From: Rhodoplanes sp963724735
GTDB lineage: Bacteria > Pseudomonadota > Alphaproteobacteria > Rhizobiales > Xanthobacteraceae
Assembly: GCA_963724735.1 (NCBI GenBank)
Contig: CAVRVX010000029.1
Coordinates: 1-64,000, forward strand
Length of the DNA stretch: 64,000 nt
Direction: 5' to 3'
Below the pieces are notes generated by a model. The model saw nothing but the letters and a program-made list of their open reading frames with translations, did no database searches and was not told the origin of the DNA. Numbering within the stretch: the first letter of the stretch is position 1; every line of letters starts with the position of its first letter. Shown here one piece after another: positions 33,783 to 42,601 of the stretch. Both the position numbers and the translations under genes were made by a program.

Positions 33783-35286
33783 TCAGCTCGGTTCGAATTC
33801 GACGCAGTAGCCGGTATGGTCGGAAACGCGACCGTAGTCGCCGTTTGTAAACAATTCCCGGGCGGCGACGGCCTGCAACGAGCTGCGCTTTTGCATGAAA
33901 ATGAAATCGATGCGACCGTCCTTGTCCAGATGCTCGATGTTGGACGACTGTTTCCGGAAGATCTGCTCAAACGCGTCCTGTGAGGTCACGGCAAGATATT
34001 GATCGTCATACTCGGAGGTCCGCACGACGGCCTGGTACCCCTCGGACCCGGCTTTGATATTGAAGTCGCCGCACAGGAACGTCGCCGCCACATTGCCGCC
34101 GTGCCGGTTATTCGCCCACATGCGAAGACGGTCGAACTGCTCGAAGAAGCCGCCGGTCGGCCAACTGAGATGCGCGGAAAACACGTTCACGAGACCCATG
34201 TAAGGCACGTCGACTTGGACCATGACGACCTTGCGGGAGTTGATGCTGTGGACGTCATGGCTGGCCGACACGTAGCCGGCGTCGGTCGTCACGAAGTCAT
34301 ATTTGCTTAGGACGGCCACGCCCTCGCGGAAGCGGTCGAAACCGATATGGGCCCAGTCGGTGTGCAGGTGGTAGGGTTGGCGCAGCCGGTCGCGAATGAT
34401 CTTGGCTGCATTCGCGTTCCAGTCCCCGCCGCCGTTCCGCAACGGTTCGCCCACCTCCTGAAGACAGACGATATCGATATCGAGATCGTTGATGGCGTTG
34501 GCGATTTGACTGAACTTGGCGTCCTGGTTTTCCTCCTGGTAGCAATGCAGGTTCAGGGTGAGGATCTTGAGCCGCCGGCGTCGGCTGATGTAGTTGCAGC
34601 CGAAGTTGTTGTCCCAGATCGTCCCGCCCGGCGTTTCGCAGCCGATCACGTACTGGATGCGATACGCATCGTCGATCTTGAGCTGGCCGCTCCAGATGCT
34701 CGTGTCATAGCGATTGGGGTTGCGGGCGTTGCTGCGCGTCCACCGGTCCCAGTACATCCGCTGGAAGAAGCAGGGCGTCACCCGCGTGCTGCGCCAGTCG
34801 TCCGTCGTCCAGTAAATCCAGACGCGCTGAGGCTGGAGCGAGTGCCGCGTGGCGACCGTGACCGGATAGTGACGTTGATCGGCGCTCAGGGCGGGGGTGA
34901 AATCGACATTGAGGAGCGGGAGGTCCTGGTGCAGCAGCACGCCGGAGTCGGCGTTCGAAAAATAGTTGCGCGACCGATTGTTGTCCCAGAATTCCCGGCC
35001 GCGAACCCGATAGCGCAAGGCGAACTCGATATCGCCCGGCAGGGGTTCGTCGTCGGAGGCAAGGAGGCCTGCCTGCGCGCACCAGAGCTCCAGGCCCGAG
35101 TTCGACCGAGGCGCGATGCTCGGCAGGAAGAGTGCGCCAAATCCCGTCCTCGCCGACCCAGTGAACCTCGACAAGCTTGTCGTATGCGATGTTCTCGACA
35201 AGCAGGCTGAACGCCAGATCCTGCTGGAGGCGCTGCTTGTATCGCGAGATGACGTTTGTTGCTTGGAGAAGCTGGATGGACTTCAT
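33783..35286 (-). pseudogene. two CBM21-like modules plus EEP phosphodiesterase, frameshifted
   Basis: The upstream frame begins MKSIQLLQATNVISRYKQ (35286) and carries LLVENIAYDKLVEVHWVGEDG. Near 35100, after HRASVELG, the sense continues in the next frame at ELWCAQAGLLASDDEP. The first module ends in EFWDNNRSRNY, the CBM21 signature. A second module (WIYWTTDDW ... TIWDNNFGCNY) follows. The C-terminal 250 residues form an endonuclease/exonuclease/phosphatase domain: ILTLNLHCYQ, VCLQEVGE, CGDFNIKAGS, GRIDFIFMQ and SDHTGYCVEF hold the metal and catalytic residues. The downstream frame alone (from 35201, 472 residues) could still give a protein lacking part of module 1. Confidence 0.65.
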
Positions 35287-35560
35287 GAACTGACGAGAGG
35301 GTCGCTTGCTTTTGCAGACTGAAAGTAACGGCCAACCGGCGCACGTCAAGTACGGACGCTCGCCGCGGGACAGACGCGATGCGATCGCATCAATCAGCGC
35401 GATCGGGCATTGGCTGTCGTGCCCCTGCCGCGCGATTGTCCCGGCGCTCGCCAACGTCGGCGCCAGGCCGAATCGCACTCTCCCCACGCCAGTTTAAACG
35501 TCCTATAAGGCGCGTATCCGGCACGCCCTCCGGTTCACCGCGTCAGGCCAGGACCCTCCC
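35287..35560. other. divergent intergenic region before fumarase
   Basis: About 270 bases between the EEP gene (minus) and fumarase (plus). It must contain both promoters. No clear -35/-10 pair or operator could be chosen. Confidence 0.35.
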
Positions 35561-37219
35561 ATGAACGCCCCAGTCAACCCGTCCGCGCTCCCGCCCTTCC
35601 AGTACAACCCGTTGTTTCCCCTGGAAAAAGACACGACGTCCTACCGCAAACTGACGGGCGAAGGGGTGCGCGTCGAGAAAGCGTTTGGCAAGGAGTTTCT
35701 GGTGGTCGACCGCGAAGCGCTGCGGCTCCTGGCCGAGACCGCCTTCGCCGACATCAACCATTTCCTCCGCCCCGCCCATTTGAAGCAGCTCAGAAAGATC
35801 ATCGACGACCCGGAGGCCTCCAACAACGACCGCTTCGTCGCCTACGACTTCCTGAAGAACGCCAATATCGCCGCCGGCGGCATTCTGCCGATGTGCCAGG
35901 ACACCGGCACCGCCATCATCATGGGCAAGAAGGGCCGGCTCGTCTGGACCGACGGCAACGACGAAGCCGCCCTCGCCGAAGGCGCGCGCGACGCCTATCA
36001 AAAGAAGAACCTGCGCTACTCGCAACTCGCGCCGCTTTCGACCTTCGAGGAAACCAACACCAAGAACAATCTCCCCGCCCAGATCGAGCTCTACGCCGAG
36101 GGCGCGGGCGACTACGACCAGGCCTACAAGTTCCTGTTCATCGCCAAGGGCGGCGGCTCGGCCAACAAATCGTTCCTCTACCAGGCGACCCCGTCGATGC
36201 TCACGCGCGACCGCATGCTCGCCTTCCTCAAGGAGAAAATCCTCACCCTCGGCACCGCCGCCTGCCCGCCCTATCACCTCGCCATCGTGATCGGCGGCGC
36301 CTCGGCCGAGCTCACGATGAAGACGGTCAAGCTCGCCTCGGTGAAATATCTCGACGGCTTGCCGACGCAAGGCGCGGCCGACGGCCACGCTTTCCGCGAT
36401 CTCGAACTGGAGGCCGAGGTCCACAAGATGACGCAGGCGACGGGCGTCGGGGCGCAGTTCGGCGGCAAATATTTTTGCCACGACGTCCGCGTCGTGCGGC
36501 TGCCGCGCCATGGCGCCTCGCTGCCGATCGGGATTGGCGTGTCGTGCTCGGCCGACCGCCAGGCGCTGGGCAAGATCACCCGCGACGGCGTCTATCTCGA
36601 GGAGCTGGAGCGCAACCCGGCGCAGTACCTGCCGGAGATCGACGAGACGCAGCTCGGCGGAAAGGTGGTGAAGATCGACCTCAACCGGCCGATGCAGGAG
36701 ATCACGGCGGAGCTAACCAGACACCCGATCAAGACGCGGCTGTCGCTCTCCGGCCCGATGATCGTCGCGCGCGACCTCGCGCACGCCAAGCTGCGCGAGC
36801 GCGTCGAGAAGGGCCAAGGCCTGCCCGACTATTTCCTCAACCATCCGGTCTATTACGCGGGGCCGGCGAAGACGCCGGAAGGCTATGCGTCAGGCTCGTT
36901 CGGCCCGACCACGGCGGGGCGCATGGATTCCTTCGTGCACGATTTCCAGGCGCTCGGCGGCTCGATGGTGATGGTGGCGAAGGGCAACCGCTCCGCGGCG
37001 GTGCGCGAAGCGTGCAAGAAGCACGGCGGCTTCTATCTCGCCTCCATCGGCGGGGCGGCGGCCAATCTCGCCGAGCACTGCATCAAGAAGGTCGAGTGCG
37101 TCGAATATCCCGAGCTCGGCATGGAAGCGATCTGGCGCATCGAGGTGGAGAACTTCCCCGCCTTCATCGTCACCGACGACAAGGGCAACGACTTCTTCAC
37201 CGAGCTGAACCTGGGGTGA
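35561..37219 (+). CDS. class I fumarate hydratase (iron-sulfur)
   Basis: The product has 552 residues, normal for the homomeric class I enzyme. GILPMCQDTGTAIIMGKKG holds the first cluster cysteine. GGGSANKSFLYQ, GTAACPPYHLAIVIGG and GIGVSCSADRQ are conserved, and the C-terminal beta domain has GPMIVARDLAHAKL, GPTTAGRMDSFV and GGFYLASIGGAAANLAEHC. It interconverts fumarate and malate in the TCA cycle using a 4Fe-4S cluster. It is monocistronic. Confidence 0.92.
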   Translation: MNAPVNPSALPPFQYNPLFPLEKDTTSYRKLTGEGVRVEKAFGKEFLVVDREALRLLAETAFADINHFLRPAHLKQLRKIIDDPEASNNDRFVAYDFLKNANIAAGGILPMCQDTGTAIIMGKKGRLVWTDGNDEAALAEGARDAYQKKNLRYSQLAPLSTFEETNTKNNLPAQIELYAEGAGDYDQAYKFLFIAKGGGSANKSFLYQATPSMLTRDRMLAFLKEKILTLGTAACPPYHLAIVIGGASAELTMKTVKLASVKYLDGLPTQGAADGHAFRDLELEAEVHKMTQATGVGAQFGGKYFCHDVRVVRLPRHGASLPIGIGVSCSADRQALGKITRDGVYLEELERNPAQYLPEIDETQLGGKVVKIDLNRPMQEITAELTRHPIKTRLSLSGPMIVARDLAHAKLRERVEKGQGLPDYFLNHPVYYAGPAKTPEGYASGSFGPTTAGRMDSFVHDFQALGGSMVMVAKGNRSAAVREACKKHGGFYLASIGGAAANLAEHCIKKVECVEYPELGMEAIWRIEVENFPAFIVTDDKGNDFFTELNLG

Positions 37220-37427
37220 AACGTTTTCGTCATTACCGCGCGCAGCGCCGAGACGCGGTGATCCATTCTCTGCCAGGACAAGATGAATTGCCGGGTCAAG
37301 CTAGGTCATGACGACGTGGAGAGTTCGGAGGCGTGATCCTTGGTATAAGGGCTCCGTAAAGGCTGACGGTTGAAGCTCGGCTGCTCCTGCTGACCTTCAT
37401 CCGGCTACGCCCGCGGAGATGGTATTT

Positions 37428-38081
37428 TCAATTCCGCTCCGGCACCGGCGCGAATTGTCCATCCGGCCCAAGCACTTCCAGCTCCCCGCTGCGGATGCCG
37501 AAATAGCAGCCGTGCAACCGGAGCCGGCCGGCTTCCAGCGCCTCGCGGACCCACCAGAACGTCTTGAGATTGTCGAGCGAAAGGCGCACGACCTCGTGCT
37601 CGCAGGCAAGCTGGCGGTCATGCACGTGCCCGCACGCCATGACCCGCTGGCGGGCCGGCTCGGCGATTTGCATCCATTGTCCGACGAAATCGCTCACGGT
37701 GGGCGGCGTGCCTTCGAGCAGCGCGCGCACCCCGCCGCACTGGGCATGGCCGAGCACGACAAGGTGCGACACCTGCAGGGCGCGGACGCCGAATTCGAGC
37801 GCGGCGCTGGTGCCGTGATAGGCGGAATCCGGCGCATAAGGCGGGACCAGGTTCGCCACGTTGCGAACGATGAACATTTCGCCTGGGCCGGCGTCGAAAA
37901 TCATGCTCGGGTCGACGCGGCTGTCCGAGCAGGTAATCACCATGGTGTGCGGCTGCTGCCCGCTCGCCAGGTGCTCGAATCGCTCCCGCTGCGGCGGCCA
38001 ATGCTCCGAGCGGAATCGCCGGTACCCCCTAATCAGTTCGTCCACAATCTCACCTTGCAATGCAGCATCGCAATATTGCAT
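37428..38081 (-). CDS. beta-class carbonic anhydrase
   Basis: The product has 217 residues. Zinc ligands and the catalytic dyad are visible: VITCSDSRVDP (Cys, Asp-Arg) and VVLGHAQCGGVRALL (His and Cys). GEMFIVRNVANLVPPY completes the pattern. It hydrates CO2 to bicarbonate in the cytoplasm, feeding carboxylases. It stands alone between fumarase (convergent) and hslU (same strand, 64 bp upstream). Confidence 0.92.
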   Translation of the reverse strand: MQYCDAALQGEIVDELIRGYRRFRSEHWPPQRERFEHLASGQQPHTMVITCSDSRVDPSMIFDAGPGEMFIVRNVANLVPPYAPDSAYHGTSAALEFGVRALQVSHLVVLGHAQCGGVRALLEGTPPTVSDFVGQWMQIAEPARQRVMACGHVHDRQLACEHEVVRLSLDNLKTFWWVREALEAGRLRLHGCYFGIRSGELEVLGPDGQFAPVPERN

Positions 38082-38145
38082 CGCAGGACATCAAGCGCAT
38101 GTCGGCAAAGAGCGAAAGCGGCTTCGTCTGCGTCGAATCGTCCGG

Positions 38146-39453
38146 CTATAGGATGAACCGGCTGAGATCGGCGTTTTTGGCTAGGTCGGCGACGCGGCTC
38201 GTGACATAGGCGCCGTCGATCGCCACCGTCTCGCCCGACTTGTCGGGGGCGGTGAATGAGATGTCGTCGAGGACGCGCTCCATGACGGTCTGCAGCCGCC
38301 GCGCGCCGATATTCTCGACCGTCGAATTGACCTGGACCGCGACGTCGGCGATCGCATCGATGGCGTCGGGCGAAAATTCGAGCGTGACGCCTTCGGTGGC
38401 GAGCAGCGCGACATATTGCTTGATCAGGGAGGCTTCCGGTTCGGTGAGGATGCGCCGGAAGTCGTCGCGCGTCAGCGGCTTCAATTCGACGCGGATCGGA
38501 AGGCGGCCCTGTAGTTCGGGCAGCAGGTCGGATGGCTTCGAGAGATGGAACGCCCCCGAAGCGATGAAGAGAATATGGTCGGTCTTCACCGTGCCGTGCT
38601 TGGTCGAGACGGTGGTGCCTTCGATCAGCGGCAGAAGATCGCGCTGCACGCCTTCGCGCGAGACGTCGGCGCCGACGCGCCCCTCGCGGCCGGCGATCTT
38701 GTCGATCTCGTCGAGGAACACGATGCCGTTGTTCTCGACCGCCTTGATCGCTTCCTGCACCAGCTGGTCCTGGTCGAGCAGCTTGTCCGACTCCTCATTG
38801 ATCAGGATTTCGTAGGACTCCTTCACGTTGACCCGGCGCGTCTTGGTGCGGCTGCCGCCAAGCTTGCCGAAAATATCGCCGATCGAGATTGCGCCCATTT
38901 GCGCGCCCGGCATTCCGGGAATCTCGAACAGCGGCATTCCGCCGCCTGTGGCCTGCACCTCGATTTCGATCTCCTTGTCGTCAAGCTCGCCCGACCGCAG
39001 CTTCTTGCGGAACGTGTCCTTGGTCGAAGCGCTCGCGCTCGCGCCAACCAGCGCATCGACGACGCGGTCCTCGGCGGCCAGATGCGCGCGCGCCTGCACC
39101 TCTTTGCGTTTCTTCTCGCGCGCGAGCGCGATGCCGACCTCAACGAGATCGCGCACGATCTGCTCGACATCGCGGCCGACATAGCCGACCTCGGTGAACT
39201 TGGTCGCTTCGACCTTGATGAAGGGCGCGCCCGCAAGCTTGGCGAGCCGGCGCGAAATCTCGGTCTTGCCGACGCCGGTCGGGCCGATCATCAGAATGTT
39301 CTTCGGCATGACCTCTTCGCGCAGCTTCTCGTCGAGCTGCAGGCGCCGCCAGCGGTTGCGCAACGCGATTGCGACGGCGCGCTTGGCGTCGCCCTGGCCG
39401 ATGATAAAGCGGTCGAGCTCGGAAACGATTTCGCGGGGAGAGAAGTCGGTCAT
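38146..39453 (-). CDS. hslU: ATP-dependent protease ATPase subunit HslU
   Basis: The product has 435 residues and is an AAA+ unfoldase. Walker A GPTGVGKT lies at 57-64, Walker B is NGIVFLDEIDKIAG, a sensor region is SGAFHLSKPSDLLPELQGRLPIRVEL, and the C-terminal DLSRFIL tail docks in HslV. It unfolds substrates for the HslV peptidase. The start overlaps the stop of a GNAT gene that separates it from hslV, an arrangement found in several Hyphomicrobiales. Confidence 0.93.
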   Translation of the reverse strand: MTDFSPREIVSELDRFIIGQGDAKRAVAIALRNRWRRLQLDEKLREEVMPKNILMIGPTGVGKTEISRRLAKLAGAPFIKVEATKFTEVGYVGRDVEQIVRDLVEVGIALAREKKRKEVQARAHLAAEDRVVDALVGASASASTKDTFRKKLRSGELDDKEIEIEVQATGGGMPLFEIPGMPGAQMGAISIGDIFGKLGGSRTKTRRVNVKESYEILINEESDKLLDQDQLVQEAIKAVENNGIVFLDEIDKIAGREGRVGADVSREGVQRDLLPLIEGTTVSTKHGTVKTDHILFIASGAFHLSKPSDLLPELQGRLPIRVELKPLTRDDFRRILTEPEASLIKQYVALLATEGVTLEFSPDAIDAIADVAVQVNSTVENIGARRLQTVMERVLDDISFTAPDKSGETVAIDGAYVTSRVADLAKNADLSRFIL

Positions 39454-39926
39454 GCGTTGCGAACCATCAAAAGCGCGGGCCCATCCGGCGTGTCTACGAT
39501 CCGGTCTTTGCAGAAACCGGCTTTTTCATAGGCGCGCACGGCGCGGCCATTGGCCGGGTCTGGGTCGGTGACGATGCGCGGCACGCCGTCCGCGATCAGC
39601 CGGGCGACGAACGCGCGAATGAACGCCGACCCGTGTCCGCGCCCGATCATGTCTGGCTCGCCGATGAATTGATCAATGCCACGCGTCCCCCACGGCTGCC
39701 GGCCGAAGCCGCTATCCCACGCCGTGAGGTCATAGGACTGAAGGTACGCAAAAGGGCGGCGGTGCAACTCAACAATAAACTGCGCCATGTCAGGATGGTC
39801 GAGATCACCGCTGACCAGCGCGAACTGCTCGCCGGGATCCCCCCACCACTGCGCGACATGCGAAGCGGTCAGCCATTGCCTGACCCGGGCCAGGTCGTCC
39901 ACGGTCAGAGGGCGGAATTCGTACAT
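39450..39926 (-). CDS. GNAT acetyltransferase between hslV and hslU
   Basis: The product has 158 residues, AAC(6')-like. FRPLTVDDLARVRQWLTASHVAQWWGDP opens the fold. IDQFIGEPDMIGRGHGSAFIRAF is the acetyl-CoA binding loop (RGHGSA). IVTDPDPANGRAVRAYEKAGF is the C-terminal conserved block. It is coupled to hslU by a 4-base overlap and follows hslV by 14 bases. Aminoglycoside 6'-acetyltransferases share this signature, but genomic copies in this spot are a stable chromosomal gene. The true substrate is unknown. Confidence 0.78.
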   Translation of the reverse strand: MYEFRPLTVDDLARVRQWLTASHVAQWWGDPGEQFALVSGDLDHPDMAQFIVELHRRPFAYLQSYDLTAWDSGFGRQPWGTRGIDQFIGEPDMIGRGHGSAFIRAFVARLIADGVPRIVTDPDPANGRAVRAYEKAGFCKDRIVDTPDGPALLMVRNA

Positions 39927-39940
39927 AGGGCCCCGGCCGA

Positions 39941-40498
39941 CTAGGCGCTCTTCAGGGTTTCAACGATCACGTTTCGGTTCGTGTAGACGCAGATGTCGGC
40001 GGCGATGTCCATTGCCTTGCGGACAATCGTCTCCGCGTCGAGTTCGGTGTCGAAGAGAGCGCGCGCGGCCGCAAGCGCGAAATTGCCGCCCGAGCCGATG
40101 CCGACGATCCCGGACTCCGGTTCGAGCACGTCGCCGGTGCCGGTCAGCACGAGTGAGACCTGCGCGTCGGCGACGATCATCATCGCTTCGAGACGGCGCA
40201 GATAACGGTCCGTCCGCCAATCCTTGGCGAGTTCGACGGCGGCGCGCATGAGCTGGCCGGGATACTGCTCGAGCTTCGCCTCGAGGCGCTCGAACAGGGT
40301 GAAGGCGTCGGCTGTCGCGCCAGCGAATCCGCCGATCACGTCGCTCTTGGCGAGCCGCCGCACTTTTTTGGCGTTCGCTTTGATCACCGTCTGGCCGAGC
40401 GAAACCTGGCCGTCGCCGCCGACGGCGACGATACCGTTCTTGCGGACCGTGAGGATGGTAGTGCCGTGCCAGAGCCCGGCCGAGCTGTCGTTTATCAA
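39941..40498 (-). CDS. hslV: ATP-dependent protease subunit HslV
   Basis: The product has 185 residues from a TTG at 40498, with GAGGT 7 bases upstream. The only in-frame ATG (40549) would put 29 residues ahead of the catalytic Thr, too long for the family. From the TTG the active-site threonine is Thr13 (LWHGTTILTVRK). GQVSLGQTVIKANAKKVRRL, GGFAGATADAFTLFERLE and IGSGGNFALAAARAL are the conserved proteasome-type blocks. It forms the dodecameric peptidase of HslVU. It diverges from hisB. Confidence 0.9.
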   Translation of the reverse strand: MINDSSAGLWHGTTILTVRKNGIVAVGGDGQVSLGQTVIKANAKKVRRLAKSDVIGGFAGATADAFTLFERLEAKLEQYPGQLMRAAVELAKDWRTDRYLRRLEAMMIVADAQVSLVLTGTGDVLEPESGIVGIGSGGNFALAAARALFDTELDAETIVRKAMDIAADICVYTNRNVIVETLKSA

Positions 40499-40666
40499 TA
40501 TCGGGACCTCGCGTCCGCGAGATGTAAGGTCAGTTTCCGCCCGATGCAAATGCGGGGAAGGATCGTGGGCGTCTGTGGCGGGCGGGCGGGAGACGGTCGA
40601 TGCTGCGGTGGCGAAACGACGAACGCCCTGCTAAAAGGCGCAACAGTCGAAGGAAAGAGACCATTC

Positions 40667-41260
40667 ATGCGCAAGGGCGCCGTGCGGCGAACTACGAAAG
40701 AGACCGACGTCGAGATCACGCTTGACCTCGACGGCGCGGGGTCCGCCACGATTGCGACCGGCGTCGGCTTTCTCGACCATATGCTCGAACTGTTCGCGCG
40801 CCATTCGCGCATCGACCTCACCGTGAAGGCGAAGGGCGATCTGCATATCGATCAACACCACACGACCGAGGATGTGGGCATCACTTTGGGACAGGCGGTC
40901 AAGCAGGCGCTCGGCGACATGGCGGGCGTGACCCGCTACGCGGATGTGCATGTTCCGATGGACGAGGCCTTGACGCGGGTCGCGCTCGATCTGTCGGGCC
41001 GGCCGTTCCTCATCTTCAAGGTCGCGTTCTCGCACGACAAGATCGGCACCTTCGACACCGAACTGGTGCGCGAATGGTTTCAAGCCTTTGCGATGCACGC
41101 CGGTGTGACGCTGCACGTCGAGACCCTGTACGGCGAAAACAACCATCATATATCGGAGTCGTGCTTCAAAGGCCTGGCGCGGGCGCTGCGGGCGGCGGTG
41201 GCGTTCGATCCGCGCGCAAAGGGCGAGGTGCCGTCGACCAAGGGGACATTGGGCGAGTGA
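40667..41260 (+). CDS. hisB: imidazoleglycerol-phosphate dehydratase
   Basis: The product has 197 residues from ATG 40667 (MRKGAVRRTTKETDV). Metal-binding His/Glu motifs are seen: GVGFLDHMLELFARHSRIDL, LHIDQHHTTEDVGITLG and ENNHHISESCFKGLARAL. It removes water from imidazole glycerol phosphate in histidine synthesis. It lacks the phosphatase domain found in enteric HisB, as expected outside that group. It is the first gene of the his cluster. Confidence 0.93.
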   Translation: MRKGAVRRTTKETDVEITLDLDGAGSATIATGVGFLDHMLELFARHSRIDLTVKAKGDLHIDQHHTTEDVGITLGQAVKQALGDMAGVTRYADVHVPMDEALTRVALDLSGRPFLIFKVAFSHDKIGTFDTELVREWFQAFAMHAGVTLHVETLYGENNHHISESCFKGLARALRAAVAFDPRAKGEVPSTKGTLGE

Positions 41261-41425
41261 TGTAAGTCGGCGGGCGCTCGACGAGGAGGCCAAGCGTCGA
41301 GGGCGGTCGTCCATAGTCGGCGCCGCTGGCGCGGTCGCAGCTTGAATCAGGTCCCGCTCGCGATCTTCCGCAAGCGCGCGATCGGGCGGCGTCTCATCTC
41401 GGGCAAACACGGCAAGAGGCGGGAG

Positions 41426-41929
41426 ATGACGGTCTACTCAGTTCTCGAACCGGCCCGTGCGGCGGATGGGAGCCCGGCCGCGCCCGAGCGGTTTGCGTTC
41501 GTGCGCGACGGATTCAACTGGGCGGCATTCTTGTTCGGACCGCTATGGATGCTCTGGCGCGGGCTGTGGTTGGTTTTGCTCGGCTATATTCTGGCCATGG
41601 TGGCGCTCGAGACCGCCTATCGCGCGCTCGGTGCGTCGTTCGGCGTGCGGACCCTGATCAGCATTCTTATCGCGCTCCTGATCGGTCTCGAAGCGGCGAG
41701 TTTGCGGCGCTGGACCCTGCTCCGCCGCGGCTGGCGGGATCGCGGCATCGTGGTCGCCGACGATCTGGAAAGCGCCGAACACCGGTTTTTCTCGGACTGG
41801 GCGACGGGAATCGACGTCGAAACGCGCGCGCCTGTTGCACCCGCGTCAGCCGGCTTTGCCCGGCGTATATCGATGAGTTCGCCCACGGGCGTCGTCGGAC
41901 TTTTTCCCCCGGCGGGGGGCGGCCGGTGA
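41426..41929 (+). CDS. DUF2628 membrane protein
   Basis: The product has 167 residues. FAFVRDGFNWAAFLFGPLWMLWRGLW is the DUF2628 signature, followed by two to three membrane helices (LVLLGYILAMVALETAY; LISILIALLIGLEAASL) and a soluble tail. The function is unknown. Its stop overlaps the GTG of hisH, and this gene is commonly found between hisB and hisH in Hyphomicrobiales, so it is translated with the his operon. Confidence 0.82.
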   Translation: MTVYSVLEPARAADGSPAAPERFAFVRDGFNWAAFLFGPLWMLWRGLWLVLLGYILAMVALETAYRALGASFGVRTLISILIALLIGLEAASLRRWTLLRRGWRDRGIVVADDLESAEHRFFSDWATGIDVETRAPVAPASAGFARRISMSSPTGVVGLFPPAGGGR

Positions 41930-42576
41930 GCGTCGCCATTGTCGATTACGGCTCGGGCAATCTGCACTCGGCCGCGAAGGCGTTCGAGCGCGCCTCCCGG
42001 GAAAGCGGACGCGACGAGCCGATCCTGGTCACCTGCGATCCGGACGAGGTGCGCCGCGCCGACCGGGTCGTGTTGCCGGGCGTTGGCGCGTTCGCCGACT
42101 GCCGCCGCGGTCTCGACGCCGTGCCTGGGATGGTGGAAGCCCTGCATGAGACGGTGCGCCGCAAGGGCCGGCCGTTTCTCGGCATCTGCGTCGGCATGCA
42201 GCTCATGGCCGAACGCGGGCGCGAATATGCGGTGACCGAAGGCTTGGGCTGGATCGCGGGCGAGGTGGATCGCATCACGCCGCGCGATCCGAGCCTGAAA
42301 ATTCCGCATATGGGCTGGAACACGCTCGATCAGACCAAGCCGCACCCATTGCTCGCCGGGATCCCGGTCGGGCCGCAGGGGCTGCATGCCTATTTCGTTC
42401 ACAGCTATCACTTGAAGGTCGCCGACCGTTCCGATCTCGTGGCGGAGGCAAGTTACGGGGGGCCGGTCACCGCGATCGTCGCGCACGACACGGCCGTGGG
42501 CACGCAGTTCCATCCCGAGAAAAGCCAGCGCCTCGGGCTCAGGCTGATTGCCAATTTTCTAAGCTGGACGCCATGA
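41926..42576 (+). CDS. hisH: imidazole glycerol phosphate synthase, glutaminase subunit
   Basis: The product has 216 residues starting at GTG 41926, which overlaps the previous stop. It is a class I glutamine amidotransferase: VVLPGVGAFADC, the nucleophile elbow FLGICVGMQLM with the Cys, and the catalytic His-x-Glu in GTQFHPEKSQ. It supplies ammonia to HisF. It is followed by hisA after 25 bp. Confidence 0.93.
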   Translation: MSVAIVDYGSGNLHSAAKAFERASRESGRDEPILVTCDPDEVRRADRVVLPGVGAFADCRRGLDAVPGMVEALHETVRRKGRPFLGICVGMQLMAERGREYAVTEGLGWIAGEVDRITPRDPSLKIPHMGWNTLDQTKPHPLLAGIPVGPQGLHAYFVHSYHLKVADRSDLVAEASYGGPVTAIVAHDTAVGTQFHPEKSQRLGLRLIANFLSWTP

Positions 42577-42601
42577 CAGCGGCCCCTTATCCGGTTCAGT
42601 C

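Noticed and set aside
37231..37262. Hairpin after fumarase as terminator
   Set aside because: An 8-of-9 bp stem (ATTACCGCG/CGCGGTGAT) exists but with a 13-base loop and no T-run; too weak to list.
35893..37311. 472-codon plus-strand frame overlapping fumarase in another frame
   Set aside because: Arg/Pro-rich shadow frame of a complete class I fumarase; no domain.
39450..39926. Calling the GNAT gene an aminoglycoside resistance gene
   Set aside because: The AAC(6')-like signature is shared by many chromosomal acetyltransferases, and its place between hslV and hslU indicates a resident gene, so no resistance function is claimed.
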